64,000 nt of DNA from Rhodothermales bacterium (GCA_028278205.1 JANQES010000110.1:179780-243779); one strand, 5' to 3'. Shown: positions 27,065 to 36,280, counted from the stretch's first letter. Notes: generated by a model from the sequence alone, not told the origin. Made by a program: numbers and translations.

Positions 27065-28870
27065 CTACTTCAAAAGCGTCATCCGTCCGGTCTGGACCTG
27101 AAGCTTGCTGTTCATCTGCACTTTGATGCGGTAGACGTACAACCCCGACGCGAGGTTAGAGCCATCGATCTGGATGCTCTGCGCGGCGCCCGCCGCCATC
27201 TGTTGCGCCGGCACACTCAGCACGTTACGCCCCAGCAAGTCGAAGACGTCCACGCTGACTTCGGCAGCCTCCGGCAGGGCAAAGCGGATGTTGGTGGTGG
27301 GGTTGAACGGATTCGGGTAGTTGCCCAGCATCACGATCTCGTCGTCCTGGCCCAGGCGCGGCGCCGCGCTCGAAATAGCATCGAACTCGACGACGGTGCC
27401 GTCGGGCAAGACGGCGATGAGGCCGAAGGCCGGTCCGTCCTGGTTGGTCGTAGGATCGAGGAAGCCGGAGGCTAGCACGACCGCCGCGCCGCCTGCCAGG
27501 CCGGTCAGGTCTGCCGTGAACGAAGCCACGACGGTGCTGTTGTCGCCGCCCGGCGTCACGTCGAGCGTGAAGACGCCTTCCGGCACGCCGGCGTATCCTG
27601 TCAAATCGCCATAAGCGGCGTCATCGACGAGCGTGGCCACGTCGCGGGCGATCACGTCCACGGTCGGGGCATCGGTGGCGGCGTGGCCGGCGAAGAACTC
27701 GACCAGATTCGGATCGGTCGAAGCCTCGCGCGCGTCTTCCTTGACGAACAGCGTAAAGGCCGTAGACCGACCGTCCGGGTTGGCGGCGAACTGGTCCGGT
27801 TCGATCAAACCGTTAGCGATGACGACGTACGTGCCGCCGGGTTCGAAGGTTGTCGTAAACGTGGCGATTGAGCCGCTCACGTCTGAAGCCGTAAAGGGCG
27901 CCACGTCGATGTCGAGCGGCACACCGGCAGGCAGATCGATGAACGGCGTGGCCGTGCGGAAAGCAAAGTCGTTGAGGGCGCGGGCGCCGTTGATGAAAAC
28001 ATCTACGATGCCTGCGTTGGGATCGGCGGCGTTGTGGATGATCTGCACGCGCGCCGTGGCGTCGCGGGCGCCTTCCGGCGACAGGTTGACCACCGTGCCG
28101 TCGGGCAGCACCGCGATGAGCGTGAAGGCAGGACCATTCTGGTTGGTGGAGGGGGTGAGGAACCCGGAAGCCAGCACAACGGCCGTGTTGCCGCCGAGGC
28201 CGTTGAAGTCCACCTCGTACGAAGCGACGACCGTCCTGGTGCCGGCGGCTGCTACGTCGAGCGTGTAGGCCTTGGTCGGGATGGTGCGGTGATCCGTGAT
28301 GTCGCCATAGGCAACGTCGCTGGCGAGTTCAGCACGCCCGCGCAGTTCGCGGACACGGATGTCCACAGCCGGCGCGTCCGTTACGCCGTGGCCGACGATG
28401 AAGCCCAGGCTGCCTCCGTTGCGTATAGATTCACGAACACCTTGCCGGACCCAGAGATTAAAGCCGGTGGAGCGGCCATTCGGGTTGGCTGCGAACGCCG
28501 ACGGATCGAGCACACCGTTAGCCACGACGACGTACGTCTCGCCGTCTTCCAGGACGAGGTCGAACGTTGCCAGGGCATCACTAACGCCGGTGCTGTTGCC
28601 GGGCGCTACAGCTACCGACAGGTTGACGTCGGCAGGCAGGTCGAGGTAGGGCGTGGCCGCGCGGAAGGCGAAGTCGTCGAGCGCGAGCGCGCCGTTGACG
28701 TAGATATCGACGACGGCAGCGGCCGGGTCGGCGGCGTTATGGATAATCTGCACACGGGCGTCCTGCGCCGAGGCTGCGTTCGTCAGGAAGGCGAACAGAG
28801 CGATGAGCGTGAACGTGCAAGCACGCCGTAGCAGTGGCTCTATCTGATAGGTTGTACGATGATGCTTCAT
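27065..28870 (-). CDS. secreted DUF4397 protein with type IX secretion C-terminal sorting domain
   Basis: 601 residues. A signal peptide (LIALFAFLTNAASAQ) is followed by two long repeats, each starting ARVQIIHNAADP and containing VDIYVNGA/VDVFINGA, then ETYVVVANG-type and TVVASxxxDxxGLxG segments, the DUF4397 pattern. The C-terminus has NYPNPFNPTTNIRFALPE, then SVDVFDLLGRNV and SGLYVYRIKV, a type A type IX secretion sorting domain; such proteins cross the outer membrane and are usually anchored at the surface. A perfect AAGGAGG ribosome site precedes the ATG. Function unknown; the repeats are probably extracellular beta domains. Confidence 0.88.
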   Translation of the reverse strand: MKHHRTTYQIEPLLRRACTFTLIALFAFLTNAASAQDARVQIIHNAADPAAAVVDIYVNGALALDDFAFRAATPYLDLPADVNLSVAVAPGNSTGVSDALATFDLVLEDGETYVVVANGVLDPSAFAANPNGRSTGFNLWVRQGVRESIRNGGSLGFIVGHGVTDAPAVDIRVRELRGRAELASDVAYGDITDHRTIPTKAYTLDVAAAGTRTVVASYEVDFNGLGGNTAVVLASGFLTPSTNQNGPAFTLIAVLPDGTVVNLSPEGARDATARVQIIHNAADPNAGIVDVFINGARALNDFAFRTATPFIDLPAGVPLDIDVAPFTASDVSGSIATFTTTFEPGGTYVVIANGLIEPDQFAANPDGRSTAFTLFVKEDAREASTDPNLVEFFAGHAATDAPTVDVIARDVATLVDDAAYGDLTGYAGVPEGVFTLDVTPGGDNSTVVASFTADLTGLAGGAAVVLASGFLDPTTNQDGPAFGLIAVLPDGTVVEFDAISSAAPRLGQDDEIVMLGNYPNPFNPTTNIRFALPEAAEVSVDVFDLLGRNVLSVPAQQMAAGAAQSIQIDGSNLASGLYVYRIKVQMNSKLQVQTGRMTLLK

Positions 28871-29249
28871 AATCCTCCTTCGATGCGGTTAGGGGGTAGA
28901 CGGGTTTGTCCTCGTCACGCGTCTTATCACCGGGGTAGATGGTTCGGGGTGAGCGCCAGACCGAGGGCGGCCAGTTCTGCCGCGTGAGCAGCCCTCTAAC
29001 ACGTAGCCGAAAGGGAACAACTACGGCCCAACTGCAACGAAGCTGTAAACGAGCAGCCTCTTGGGGTACTTTCTTATACCGGTTCTTTGATTTTATTGTG
29101 CAAGCTATTCAATAACTAAACGGTCGGTAGAGACGTTACATGTAACGTCTCTACCAAACGGTCTGCTTTCTATGACAGATACCTTGCACAATCTTTTCAA
29201 AGAACCGGTATTAGCTCACGTATCCTGCTGCCCCGGCAGCCGACCAGTT
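28871..29249. other. 379-bp gap between two minus-strand surface-protein genes
   Basis: The part next to the DUF4397 start holds its AAGGAGG ribosome site. The rest contains the MITE-like element at 29076-29211. No ORF or further RNA gene was seen. Confidence 0.5.
29076..29211. mobile_element. MITE-like nested palindrome
   Basis: 136 bp bounded by 15-bp perfect inverted ends ATACCGGTTCTTTGA / TCAAAGAACCGGTAT. Inside are ATTGTGCAAG / CTTGCACAAT, and at the centre a perfect 30-bp palindrome (29126-29155) whose half is GGTAGAGACGTTACA, flanked by direct AAACGGTC copies. No coding capacity. The inner palindrome resembles the GTAGAGACGTTGC-type palindromes abundant in cyanobacterial genomes. Confidence 0.7.
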
Positions 29250-32060
29250 TTAATAGCCGAGCCGTAGAGAGAAGGAGGGGGTTAATCCTGGTAGCACACG
29301 ATCAATCTTTTCAAAACCAGCGTTCGACGATGCCAGGTTCCAATCAACTACGTTGGCGCGGTCGAGGACGTTGAGCAGGTCGGCGCGCAGTTGTACGGTT
29401 GCGTCCCCCAGGCTTCGGTCATACGTCAGCCCCACATCCACCTGATAAAGCGCCGGGAGGATATCGTCGGAAGGGCGGTCGAGGAGGAAAGGAGAAAAGG
29501 AGCCGGGGGACGAGTGGGCCGCCAGGAAGTCATAGTAGGCCTGGCGAAAGCCCCATTGGCGCCCCCAGACACCCCGCGCCCGCAGCCGCAGGGTCAGGCC
29601 CTGCCAGACGAAGAGGTCTGAGGCCAGCGAGAGGCGGTGGGGTTCATTCCAGGGCGTGGGCTCCATCCGGTCGTCGAAGCGGGAAGGAAAGCGGCGGCGC
29701 GATTGGCTGTAGCTGTAGGAGAGGGTCAGCCGCGCCCGGTCGTCTTGTCGTTGGATGCGAAGGCCGCCGCCGTAGGCATAGCCCCGGCTGGGTTTGATGA
29801 AGTCTCTCTGACTGGCCTGATGCGGGCGTCCCGTGTCGTGGAGGAGCGAAGTATAGTCGATGGCGAGCAGGTACGGCTGCCGCTTATAGTAGCTTTCCAC
29901 GTTGATCGTCCAGGTCGCCGAGGGCGTGATCAACAGGTCGGCGGCAAGGTGGTAGGCGCGGGGGGGAGCCAGGGTGCGATCGACCGGAAACCAGAAGCGC
30001 ACCGACGGCACGGCGGCGCTGGGGCCGACGCTGCTCAGGTCAAACTGGTTGATAAACTGCCGGTAGACGCCGCCCGCCAGGCGGAAGGCAGAGGCCCCCA
30101 GCAGACCAGCCGGCGCGTCATAGCGCAGGGCCAAACGGGGTTCTGCATAGACCGTTTGCCGATCCGGGACGTAGGTGAGCCGGAGCCCGGCTTCCAGCGT
30201 GGCGCGCCGGCCCAGCGTATAGCGGTCTTCGACGAAGCCGGCCATGCGCCATCCGGTAAACGTAAAGTTGAGCGGCTGGAAGAACAGGCTATCGATCTGA
30301 AACCGGTTGGTTACCTGCACGACCTCCAGGCCTGTGTGCAGGTGGTGACGCGGGGTGGGGCTGTAGTCCAGCGTCGTTTCGAGGGCTACCTCGGTGATGC
30401 GGTTTCCGTCCTCGATGGCGTTTTGGTCGAGCGTATTGACGAGGGCCTGTTCGATTTCGGACACCGTCAGGCCGGCGGGCAGGGCTGCGGTTTGGCTGTC
30501 GATCATCTCGTAGCCATGCCGGAGCGTGTGGCGGCTGCCGCGCAGGCGGATCGTGCCCAGCGCACGCGCGCCCAGCAACCATTCATGCCGAACCTGCCCG
30601 ATGAGATTCGTCCAAGTGTAGCGGTCGCGGGTCAGCATCAACAGCGAGGGTGTTCCGTCAACCGGGTCTGAATTAGAGGTTAACAATTGGGTGTCTATGT
30701 CATTGCGCCCCCGGTAGGCCGAGGCATAGAGCTTGTGAAAGGCGTTGAAGCGCAGGTTCAGCGCGGCGTGGAGGTCCGAGAAGCCGACCTCGGACCCGTG
30801 ACGATGCGGGGTGAATTGAAGATTGGCCGAGGGAACTCCCAGCAGGGTAGACGTGAGCACCGGATCGACGGTATTCCAGTCGCGCAGGAGGTTGTTGAAG
30901 GCCGGGTAGCGGTAGCTGTCCCAGACGCTCGTGCGCCCGGCGAGCATCAGGGTGCTCTCGACGCCGCGCGGCCAGGCCAGCGCTGTGCCCAGCCGGGCGT
31001 TGAGGCTCAGCGGGTCGGCCTGCACCGTCAGATGGTGTTTCCGGCGGACGAGGTCGTGTCCGGCGGCGATCACGCCGGAGAGGTGGCTGCCGCGCGCCGC
31101 GCCGTAGCCGGCTTTATGCACCGTCAGGCGCTCGATGGCGAGCGGGCTAAAGGCCCCAAGCATGCGGCCCAGGCTCACCGGGTTGAAGACTGGCACGCCG
31201 TCGAGAAGCATCTGATGCTCGCCTGTCTCGCCGCCCTGGATATGCACGTCGGCTAGCGGCCACCGCAAGGCGACGCTCAGGAGGCTCTGTGCGCTTTGCA
31301 CGACGTCGGCTGTGCCGCTGAAGCCGCCCGTCACGAACTGTTTCGGATCGATCTCGCCGGCGCCCAGGTGCCGGGAAGGCAGCCGTTGCTGTAATCCGTT
31401 GACCACCACGGGCTCGGTGGTGGTGTACCGCGCCTGGAGGGCGATCTGCCGGCGCACGCGGCCATCGGGCGGGATCCAGACGCTATCGACAGCCGGTTCG
31501 TAGCCGACGTAGGTGGCAATGAGGGTGTTGGGGCCGGGCAAGAGTTCGGCAAAACTAAACATGCCGGCTTCGTTGGCAGCCGTGCCGAGGGAGGCGTCGG
31601 CAAGAAAGACGTTGGCGTAGGGCAAAGGCTCGCCGGTATCCTTGTCGACCACAATGCCGGCCAGATGACCGCGAGGCGGCTTCTGTTTCGCTGGCTCAAT
31701 GAGCACGTATGTGCCGGAGGAGAGCCGGTAGTAGTCGAGCCCGGCGGCTTCGACGATGCAGTGGAGGATGGATTCAGCCGAAGCCTGCCGGGCGGTGCAG
31801 TACACCGGCACGTCGCGCATCAGGCCGTTGTCGTAGATCAAGTCGATCTGGGTGACGGCGACGAGCTTTTCGAGCGCTTCTTCCGGCGACACGCCCCGCA
31901 GCACGAGGGTAAAAGCTTCATCATTATGTTGACTGAGGGCGGGACTGGCGCCGAAGGTGATCAGCAGAACAAACAACCCCAGGCCGCGCACACGCGGCCC
32001 TGGTGCTGGCGCGGCGCGTAGGGCGAAAAGCGAGGGGAGAGCAAGAGTGAGAGGGTGCAT
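29250..32060 (-). CDS. TonB-dependent outer-membrane receptor with STN signalling domain
   Basis: 936 residues from the ATG preceding the hydrophobic segment GLGLFVLLITFGASPALSQ. An STN domain follows (FTLVLRGVSPEEALEKLVAV, IDLIYDNGLM), then a carboxypeptidase-regulatory-like domain (GIVVDKDTGEPLPYANVFLA, GMFSFAELLPG), a plug (VHIQGGETGEHQMLLDGVPV, FNPVSLGRML) and a beta-barrel ending in a terminal aromatic, RLGY. It should import a large or scarce substrate with TonB energy and, through STN, signal to the FecR protein encoded next door. The ligand is unknown. The order sigma, FecR, receptor on one strand is the classical surface-signalling arrangement. Confidence 0.92.
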   Translation of the reverse strand: MHPLTLALPSLFALRAAPAPGPRVRGLGLFVLLITFGASPALSQHNDEAFTLVLRGVSPEEALEKLVAVTQIDLIYDNGLMRDVPVYCTARQASAESILHCIVEAAGLDYYRLSSGTYVLIEPAKQKPPRGHLAGIVVDKDTGEPLPYANVFLADASLGTAANEAGMFSFAELLPGPNTLIATYVGYEPAVDSVWIPPDGRVRRQIALQARYTTTEPVVVNGLQQRLPSRHLGAGEIDPKQFVTGGFSGTADVVQSAQSLLSVALRWPLADVHIQGGETGEHQMLLDGVPVFNPVSLGRMLGAFSPLAIERLTVHKAGYGAARGSHLSGVIAAGHDLVRRKHHLTVQADPLSLNARLGTALAWPRGVESTLMLAGRTSVWDSYRYPAFNNLLRDWNTVDPVLTSTLLGVPSANLQFTPHRHGSEVGFSDLHAALNLRFNAFHKLYASAYRGRNDIDTQLLTSNSDPVDGTPSLLMLTRDRYTWTNLIGQVRHEWLLGARALGTIRLRGSRHTLRHGYEMIDSQTAALPAGLTVSEIEQALVNTLDQNAIEDGNRITEVALETTLDYSPTPRHHLHTGLEVVQVTNRFQIDSLFFQPLNFTFTGWRMAGFVEDRYTLGRRATLEAGLRLTYVPDRQTVYAEPRLALRYDAPAGLLGASAFRLAGGVYRQFINQFDLSSVGPSAAVPSVRFWFPVDRTLAPPRAYHLAADLLITPSATWTINVESYYKRQPYLLAIDYTSLLHDTGRPHQASQRDFIKPSRGYAYGGGLRIQRQDDRARLTLSYSYSQSRRRFPSRFDDRMEPTPWNEPHRLSLASDLFVWQGLTLRLRARGVWGRQWGFRQAYYDFLAAHSSPGSFSPFLLDRPSDDILPALYQVDVGLTYDRSLGDATVQLRADLLNVLDRANVVDWNLASSNAGFEKIDRVLPGLTPSFSLRLGY

Positions 32061-32142
32061 AAAGCTGTTTTCTGCGATTCCTGGCCCCGGATATGCCGCA
32101 TCGCCAACGCAGCCCCACCGCAGTGGCAACGGGCAGGGAAAA

Positions 32143-33147
32143 TCAATCCCGATATACCGCGAATCCCCGGCTGGTAGACTGGTACTTCAAGCCCTTGGTT
32201 GTGCAAATGTCATTGACGATGGTCTCAACGTCGGTAAGCTCCGAGTAAAGAAGCGTCAGCGAATCAGTCAGGGAAGCCTCTTCGCGCACGGTGATGGTGA
32301 CGTTGAAGTGGCGCTCCAGCCGTTCAAAGATGGCGGGCAGAGGCTGGTTGTAGACGGCAAAGCTGCCCGTTCGCCAGGCCAACGTGTAGTGCAGCCGGGT
32401 TTCCTGGGGCAAGGTTGGAGGGGGCGTTGCTGTCGTTATCTGGACGAACTGGCCGGGTTCTTCGAGCACGACGGGGTTCTCGGGAACGCCCACCCCCGTC
32501 ACCTGGACCCGGCCCGAAGCCAGCGTCACCCGTGTTTCGCCGTTGCCGCGCCACGTTTCCACGTTGAACGTCGTGCCCAGCACGTCGATGCGTGCATTGA
32601 ACGTTTCGACGGAGAACGGCGTGGTGGCCTTGACTACGTCGAAGAACGCTTCGCCTTTGAGCATGACGGTGCGCCGGGCGGCCTGGAAGAACGGCCATGC
32701 GCCATAGCCTCGCTGGTGCGAAAGCGTCGAGCCGGCGTTGAGTTCAACCGTAGAGCCGTCGGGGAGCGTGGCGGCCAGGCGGCTGCCTGCCGGGGCCGTG
32801 TGCGTCACCGGGATGGTCCAGTAGAGCCATCCCGTGAGCCCGGCTACGACGGCCAGAGCCACCGTAGCGGCCCACGGGCGAACACGCCTACGATGCCGGG
32901 CGCGGAGGGCGGTCGGGGTACGGTCGGAAGCGCGCCGCAGGGTGGGTGTGGGGGCGGCGTCGTGGTGTCGTTGCAGACGCCGCCAGGCGGTGTCGACCTG
33001 CTCCGGAGCGGTGACGTCGTCCGGACGCGCTGTCTCCAGGAGGGTCCACACCTGTTCCAGGTCGGCGCGCTCCCGAGGCGGGGTTTGGTCGAGAAAATCC
33101 CGCAGCGCTGGCGGGATCGTCGGAATGCCGGATGCTTCAGGGGTCAT
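32143..33147 (-). CDS. FecR-family membrane anti-sigma/sigma regulator
   Basis: 334 residues: an N-terminal cytosolic part (~85 residues), one membrane helix (PWAATVALAVVAGLTGWLYW), then a FecR domain in the periplasm (TLPDGSTVELNAGSTLSHQ, RRTVMLKGEAFFDVVKA, FNARIDVLGTTFNVETW) and a C-terminal STN-like segment (HFNVTITVREEASLTDSL). It passes a signal from the receptor's STN domain to the sigma factor. Its start overlaps the sigma gene's stop by 4 nt (ATGA), so the two are translated together. Confidence 0.92.
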   Translation of the reverse strand: MTPEASGIPTIPPALRDFLDQTPPRERADLEQVWTLLETARPDDVTAPEQVDTAWRRLQRHHDAAPTPTLRRASDRTPTALRARHRRRVRPWAATVALAVVAGLTGWLYWTIPVTHTAPAGSRLAATLPDGSTVELNAGSTLSHQRGYGAWPFFQAARRTVMLKGEAFFDVVKATTPFSVETFNARIDVLGTTFNVETWRGNGETRVTLASGRVQVTGVGVPENPVVLEEPGQFVQITTATPPPTLPQETRLHYTLAWRTGSFAVYNQPLPAIFERLERHFNVTITVREEASLTDSLTLLYSELTDVETIVNDICTTKGLKYQSTSRGFAVYRD

Positions 33148-33710
33148 AAGGCTAACAACTCGGGTTCGTAGGCAAGGATGCGCCGCCGTAGATGCTTCAT
33201 GGCTTTGACCACGTGGTTGTTGACAGTGCGCGGCGAGACCTGCATCACCATCGCAATCTCTTCGTGGCTCAGTCCTTCAAAGCGGCTCAGTTCTAGCGCT
33301 TCGCGTTGGCGAGGGGGCAACTCGTCCATCCAGGCCTGGAGTTGGGTTTTCAGATAGCGCCCGTCGAGGTCTTCGTCGGGACGCGCAAAAGCGTCCGAGA
33401 TCGTATCGCGCACCAGGTCAATTTTGGCGTATCGGGTGATGCGATTGCGGCGGTCGTTGAAGGCAAGGTTGCGCACTATTCGATAGAGGAACGCCTTCAA
33501 CGAGCGATCTGGGTTGAGCGTAGGGCGCACGGTCCACAACTGGACGAACGCGTCGTGGACGATGTCCCGGGCAGTCGTCTTGTTGTGGATCAGGGAGACG
33601 GCGTAGCGCAGCAAGGGGTCGTGCATTGCCCGGAAGACCTCCTCGTAGGCCGTCCGGTCTGAAGCCCGCAACCGGCGACACCACGTCGCAAACTGCTCGT
33701 CGGATATCAT
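33144..33710 (-). CDS. ECF sigma factor of the FecI-like surface-signalling unit
   Basis: 188 residues from MISDEQFATW; a longer start at 33797 would add 29 residues not seen in the family. Region 2 is FRAMHDPLLRYAVSLIHNKT, RDIVHDAFVQLWTVRP and RSLKAFLYRIVRNLAFNDRR; region 4 is LPPRQREALELSRFEGLSHE, EIAMVMQVSPRTVNNHVVKA. It should transcribe the FecR and TonB-receptor genes that follow and perhaps others when the receptor is occupied. The stop overlaps the fecR start. Confidence 0.9.
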   Translation of the reverse strand: MISDEQFATWCRRLRASDRTAYEEVFRAMHDPLLRYAVSLIHNKTTARDIVHDAFVQLWTVRPTLNPDRSLKAFLYRIVRNLAFNDRRNRITRYAKIDLVRDTISDAFARPDEDLDGRYLKTQLQAWMDELPPRQREALELSRFEGLSHEEIAMVMQVSPRTVNNHVVKAMKHLRRRILAYEPELLAL

Positions 33711-34028
33711 AGGTGAAATCGCTTGAACGCCCTGCCCGGTTCGTGTGGTTGGGCGGGGTTCTTGCGTCAGAAAGAGGCTTGTCATCGCATCCATCAACCG
33801 GCGGGTTGGGGAGACATCAACGCCTCCTACACGCGTGTTGTAGGGAATGACTACTTGGTGATTGGAATATAACCGATGCCTGAAAAGAAGGGTCTGATTA
33901 TTCGGAGCCGACAGCCCCCTGATACAACGTGATCAGCCTTGCCGGAACAAATAATTGCCAATTGCTATTGTGATCTGGCAATACTGAGACGATTTTTCTT
34001 TGTACTTTGCACAGACGTGGAGGTAACC

Positions 34029-34319
34029 GTGGAAGTAACCCTGGACAAATTCGGCCGCATCCTGATTCCCAAACGTATACGCGACCGGCTTGGACTCAAG
34101 CCCGGCGTAGAACTCCATCTGGAGGTCACTGAGGGCGGGGAGGAAGGACGATCCATTTCGCTCCGGCCCGCTCCAGACCAGGGGAGGCTCATCCGTAAAG
34201 GCAACGTGCTCGTCTTCAAGGGCGAACGCCTGGGAGGCTCCGAAAAGCTGGATGCGGTGGAGTCCGTAAAGACGGCCCGTCATGCGCGGCTCGACGACCT
34301 GAGCGGGCTAGAAGGATGA
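34029..34319 (+). CDS. AbrB/MazE-type antitoxin
   Basis: 96 residues from a GTG. EVTLDKFGRILIPKRIRDRL, GLKPGVELHLEV is the swapped-hairpin AbrB DNA-binding fold; the C-terminal ~45 residues are charged and would clasp the toxin. The GTG at 34029 is chosen because GGAGGT lies 4 nt before it; an upstream GTG at 34017 is possible. It precedes a PIN-domain gene by 7 nt, so the pair is a complete VapBC-like module. Unlike the module at 8.2-8.9 kb this one is intact. Confidence 0.85.
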   Translation: MEVTLDKFGRILIPKRIRDRLGLKPGVELHLEVTEGGEEGRSISLRPAPDQGRLIRKGNVLVFKGERLGGSEKLDAVESVKTARHARLDDLSGLEG

Positions 34320-34326
34320 GGCGCCC

Positions 34327-34761
34327 ATGAAGAAGTTTTTCGATACGTCTGTGCTGGTCGCGGCCCTGGTAGATGCACACGCGCAGCACGAGCGCGCCCT
34401 ACCACATCTCGACGAGGCCCTCGCCGGCGAGGTGGAGATGGCTATCTCTGCACACGTCCTGGCCGAACTCTACGCTACGCTGACGGTGCTACCAGTGACG
34501 CCCCAGATCACACCTACTCAGGCCCGCCATCTTATCGAGGTCAACGTGCTTTCGGTGGCCCAGGTCATACCGCTCGACGCTTCGGACTATGCCGCCGTGA
34601 TCGACCGCATGGCGCGCCTTGGACTGGTCAGCGGCGCCATCCATGACGGCCTCCACGTACGGGCAGCCGAGCAAGCGCAAGCAGATGAACTGCTCACCTG
34701 TAACGGGCGGGATTTCCAGCGGATGCCCCCTGAACCACCGACGAAACTCGTGGTTTTGTGA
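34327..34761 (+). CDS. PIN-domain toxin (VapC-like)
   Basis: 144 residues. FFDTSVLVAALVDAHAQHER carries the first PIN Asp, AHVLAELYATLTVLP the conserved Glu, and SGAIHDGLHVRAAEQAQADE, LLTCNGRDF the C-terminal acidic residues. PIN toxins cut RNA with Mg and are blocked by the partner antitoxin encoded 7 nt upstream. All key acidic residues are present, so it is probably active. The gene ends shortly before the converging meaB. Confidence 0.9.
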   Translation: MKKFFDTSVLVAALVDAHAQHERALPHLDEALAGEVEMAISAHVLAELYATLTVLPVTPQITPTQARHLIEVNVLSVAQVIPLDASDYAAVIDRMARLGLVSGAIHDGLHVRAAEQAQADELLTCNGRDFQRMPPEPPTKLVVL

Positions 34762-34779
34762 CCGGATTCCGCCCGTTTT

Positions 34780-35868
34780 TCAGATCGATTCTCCCCGATA
34801 AATCGCCAATAACTGCTGTGCTGCCGCGAATGAGCTGATTTTGCCGTCCGCCACCTCTTTTTCGATCCGAGCCATTGCTTTCTTGACGTCTGGATGGGCA
34901 TAGAAATGCGCGCGGAGGTGGTGTTCGATCGTATGAATCATCCAGCCGCGTGCCTGGTGCCGGCGGTTCTTTTCGAAGAACCTATTCGCCGTCGTGTGAT
35001 CGCGGTAGGCGTCGATGGTTTTCCAGATGTCAGCGATGCCCTCGCCGGTGAAGGCCGAGCACATCAACACTTTGGGGCGCCACGTCGATTCTTTGGGAGG
35101 AAAGAGCGTCAGCGCGTTGCGGTATTCCCGCCGCGCCTCGTTGGCTTTTTCGACGTTGGCCCCGTCGGCTTTGGTCACGACGAGCGCGTCGGCCATCTCG
35201 ACGATGCCGCGTTTGATGCCTTGCAACTCGTCGCCCGCGCCGGCCAGCACCAGCAGTAAGAAAAAATCGACCATCGCATGGACAGCCACCTCCGATTGCC
35301 CGACACCGACGGTCTCGACGAAGACGGTGTCGAAGCCAGCCGCTTCGCAGAGGTAGATGGTCTCGCGGGTGGCACGGGCCACGCCGCCGAGCGATCCGGC
35401 GGTAGGAGAGGGGCGGATGAAGGCGTTCGGATCGGCGGCCAGCAGCGGCATGCGGGTTTTGTCGCCGAGGATGCTGCCTTTGGTGCTGACGCTGCTCGGA
35501 TCGATGGTCAGCACGGCCAACCGGCGGCCACGGGCCGTCAGATGCGTGCCGAGGGCTTCGATGAAGGTGCTCTTGCCCACGCCCGGCACGCCGGTAATCC
35601 CAACCCGCATCGATTGCCCCGTGTGCGGCAGGCATCGATCAATAATTTCCTGAGCGATGGCCTGATGTTCAGGCCGCGTGCTCTCCAACAATGTGATCGC
35701 CTGCCCCAGCACCACCCGGTCGCCCGCTCGCACGCCCTCGACGTACGCCTCCACCGACAGCCGCTTCCGCCTCTTCGAGGTCTTCAATCGGGGATTGATC
35801 GACGGGGCGGACGTGACGCCTTCGGTGACGCGGAGGGCGGTTTTACGGTTTTGCTTCTTTTTGGACAT
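34780..35868 (-). CDS. meaB: methylmalonyl-CoA mutase-associated GTPase MeaB (ArgK family)
   Basis: 362 residues. Walker A is GITGVPGVGKSTFIEALG; other G-protein motifs include TIDPSSVSTKGSILGDKTRM, FVETVGVGQSE, LLVLAGAGDELQGIKRGIVE and ALVVTKADG. A C-terminal dimerisation helix region follows. MeaB loads and protects the B12 cofactor of methylmalonyl-CoA mutase, whose subunits are encoded upstream on the same strand (mutB, mutA) with two small genes in between. A Lys/Arg-rich N-terminal ~35 residues precede the family core. Four AAACGTA heptamers lie directly upstream of the start. Confidence 0.95.
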   Translation of the reverse strand: MSKKKQNRKTALRVTEGVTSAPSINPRLKTSKRRKRLSVEAYVEGVRAGDRVVLGQAITLLESTRPEHQAIAQEIIDRCLPHTGQSMRVGITGVPGVGKSTFIEALGTHLTARGRRLAVLTIDPSSVSTKGSILGDKTRMPLLAADPNAFIRPSPTAGSLGGVARATRETIYLCEAAGFDTVFVETVGVGQSEVAVHAMVDFFLLLVLAGAGDELQGIKRGIVEMADALVVTKADGANVEKANEARREYRNALTLFPPKESTWRPKVLMCSAFTGEGIADIWKTIDAYRDHTTANRFFEKNRRHQARGWMIHTIEHHLRAHFYAHPDVKKAMARIEKEVADGKISSFAAAQQLLAIYRGESI

Positions 35869-35873
35869 GGTGG

Positions 35874-35904
35874 AAACGTAAAACGTAAAACGTAAAACGT
35901 AAAG
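35874..35904. repeat. four perfect AAACGTA heptamers
   Basis: AAACGTA is repeated four times without error (35874-35901), beginning 5 bases upstream of the meaB start codon. The clearest case of the 7-nt unit in this window. Confidence 0.95.
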
Positions 35905-35957
35905 GGTTCACTGAAAAACGTTTCCGAGGGCACAGGGATAAGGAAAAGATGATAGGC

Positions 35958-36068
35958 TCAGGCTGACAGCGCACCAAGGACACCTGCTGTTCCAACAGCC
36001 CACAGTGTTTCAAGCAGTGAATAAGCAAGAATCGCACGTGTGTTGGTTTGTGCGTTGGTTTTCGTCAT
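35958..36068 (-). CDS. 36-residue hydrophobic small protein
   Basis: From the ATG at 36068 the frame encodes MTKTNAQTNTRAILAYSLLE and a second part, TLWAVGTAGVLGALSA. A perfect GGAGGTGAT ribosome site lies just before the ATG, rare in this window and strong evidence that it is translated. The N-terminal 12 residues are polar; the rest can form one membrane helix with a small-residue (Gly/Ala) face. The frame could extend upstream to 36215 but the ribosome site argues against it. It might be a membrane peptide, a secreted signal or bacteriocin-like peptide, or a type I toxin; nothing decides between them. Confidence 0.6.
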   Translation of the reverse strand: MTKTNAQTNTRAILAYSLLETLWAVGTAGVLGALSA

Positions 36069-36280
36069 ATCGATCACCTCCGTTGTATTGTTTTGGTGTT
36101 CTGATGTCAGTTTGCGTTTAAGTACAAAGCTGCACACCTTCAGTAAAACAAGAGCCAAGAGGGCCGTAAGGAAAACCGATGCCGAGAGAATCGAACTCTC
36201 CGCTATCAGACCCATCAGCCTGAGCCTACGATTTGTTTAGTGATTCAAAGAGCAAAAAGTTTAAATCTAGGAAAGCCCCC

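Noticed and set aside
29126..29155. 30-bp palindrome as a simple operator
   Set aside because: It is nested in longer inverted repeats with defined ends, so an element is a better reading.
35874..35901. tandem AAACGTA as a CRISPR or microsatellite
   Set aside because: Units are 7 nt without spacers, so not CRISPR; it belongs to the wider heptamer class.
36181..36235. tRNA-like T-arm on the minus strand (GAGAG TTCGATT CTCTC)
   Set aside because: No matching acceptor stem, anticodon arm or D arm could be found upstream; the segment also lies in a possible coding extension. Treated as chance.
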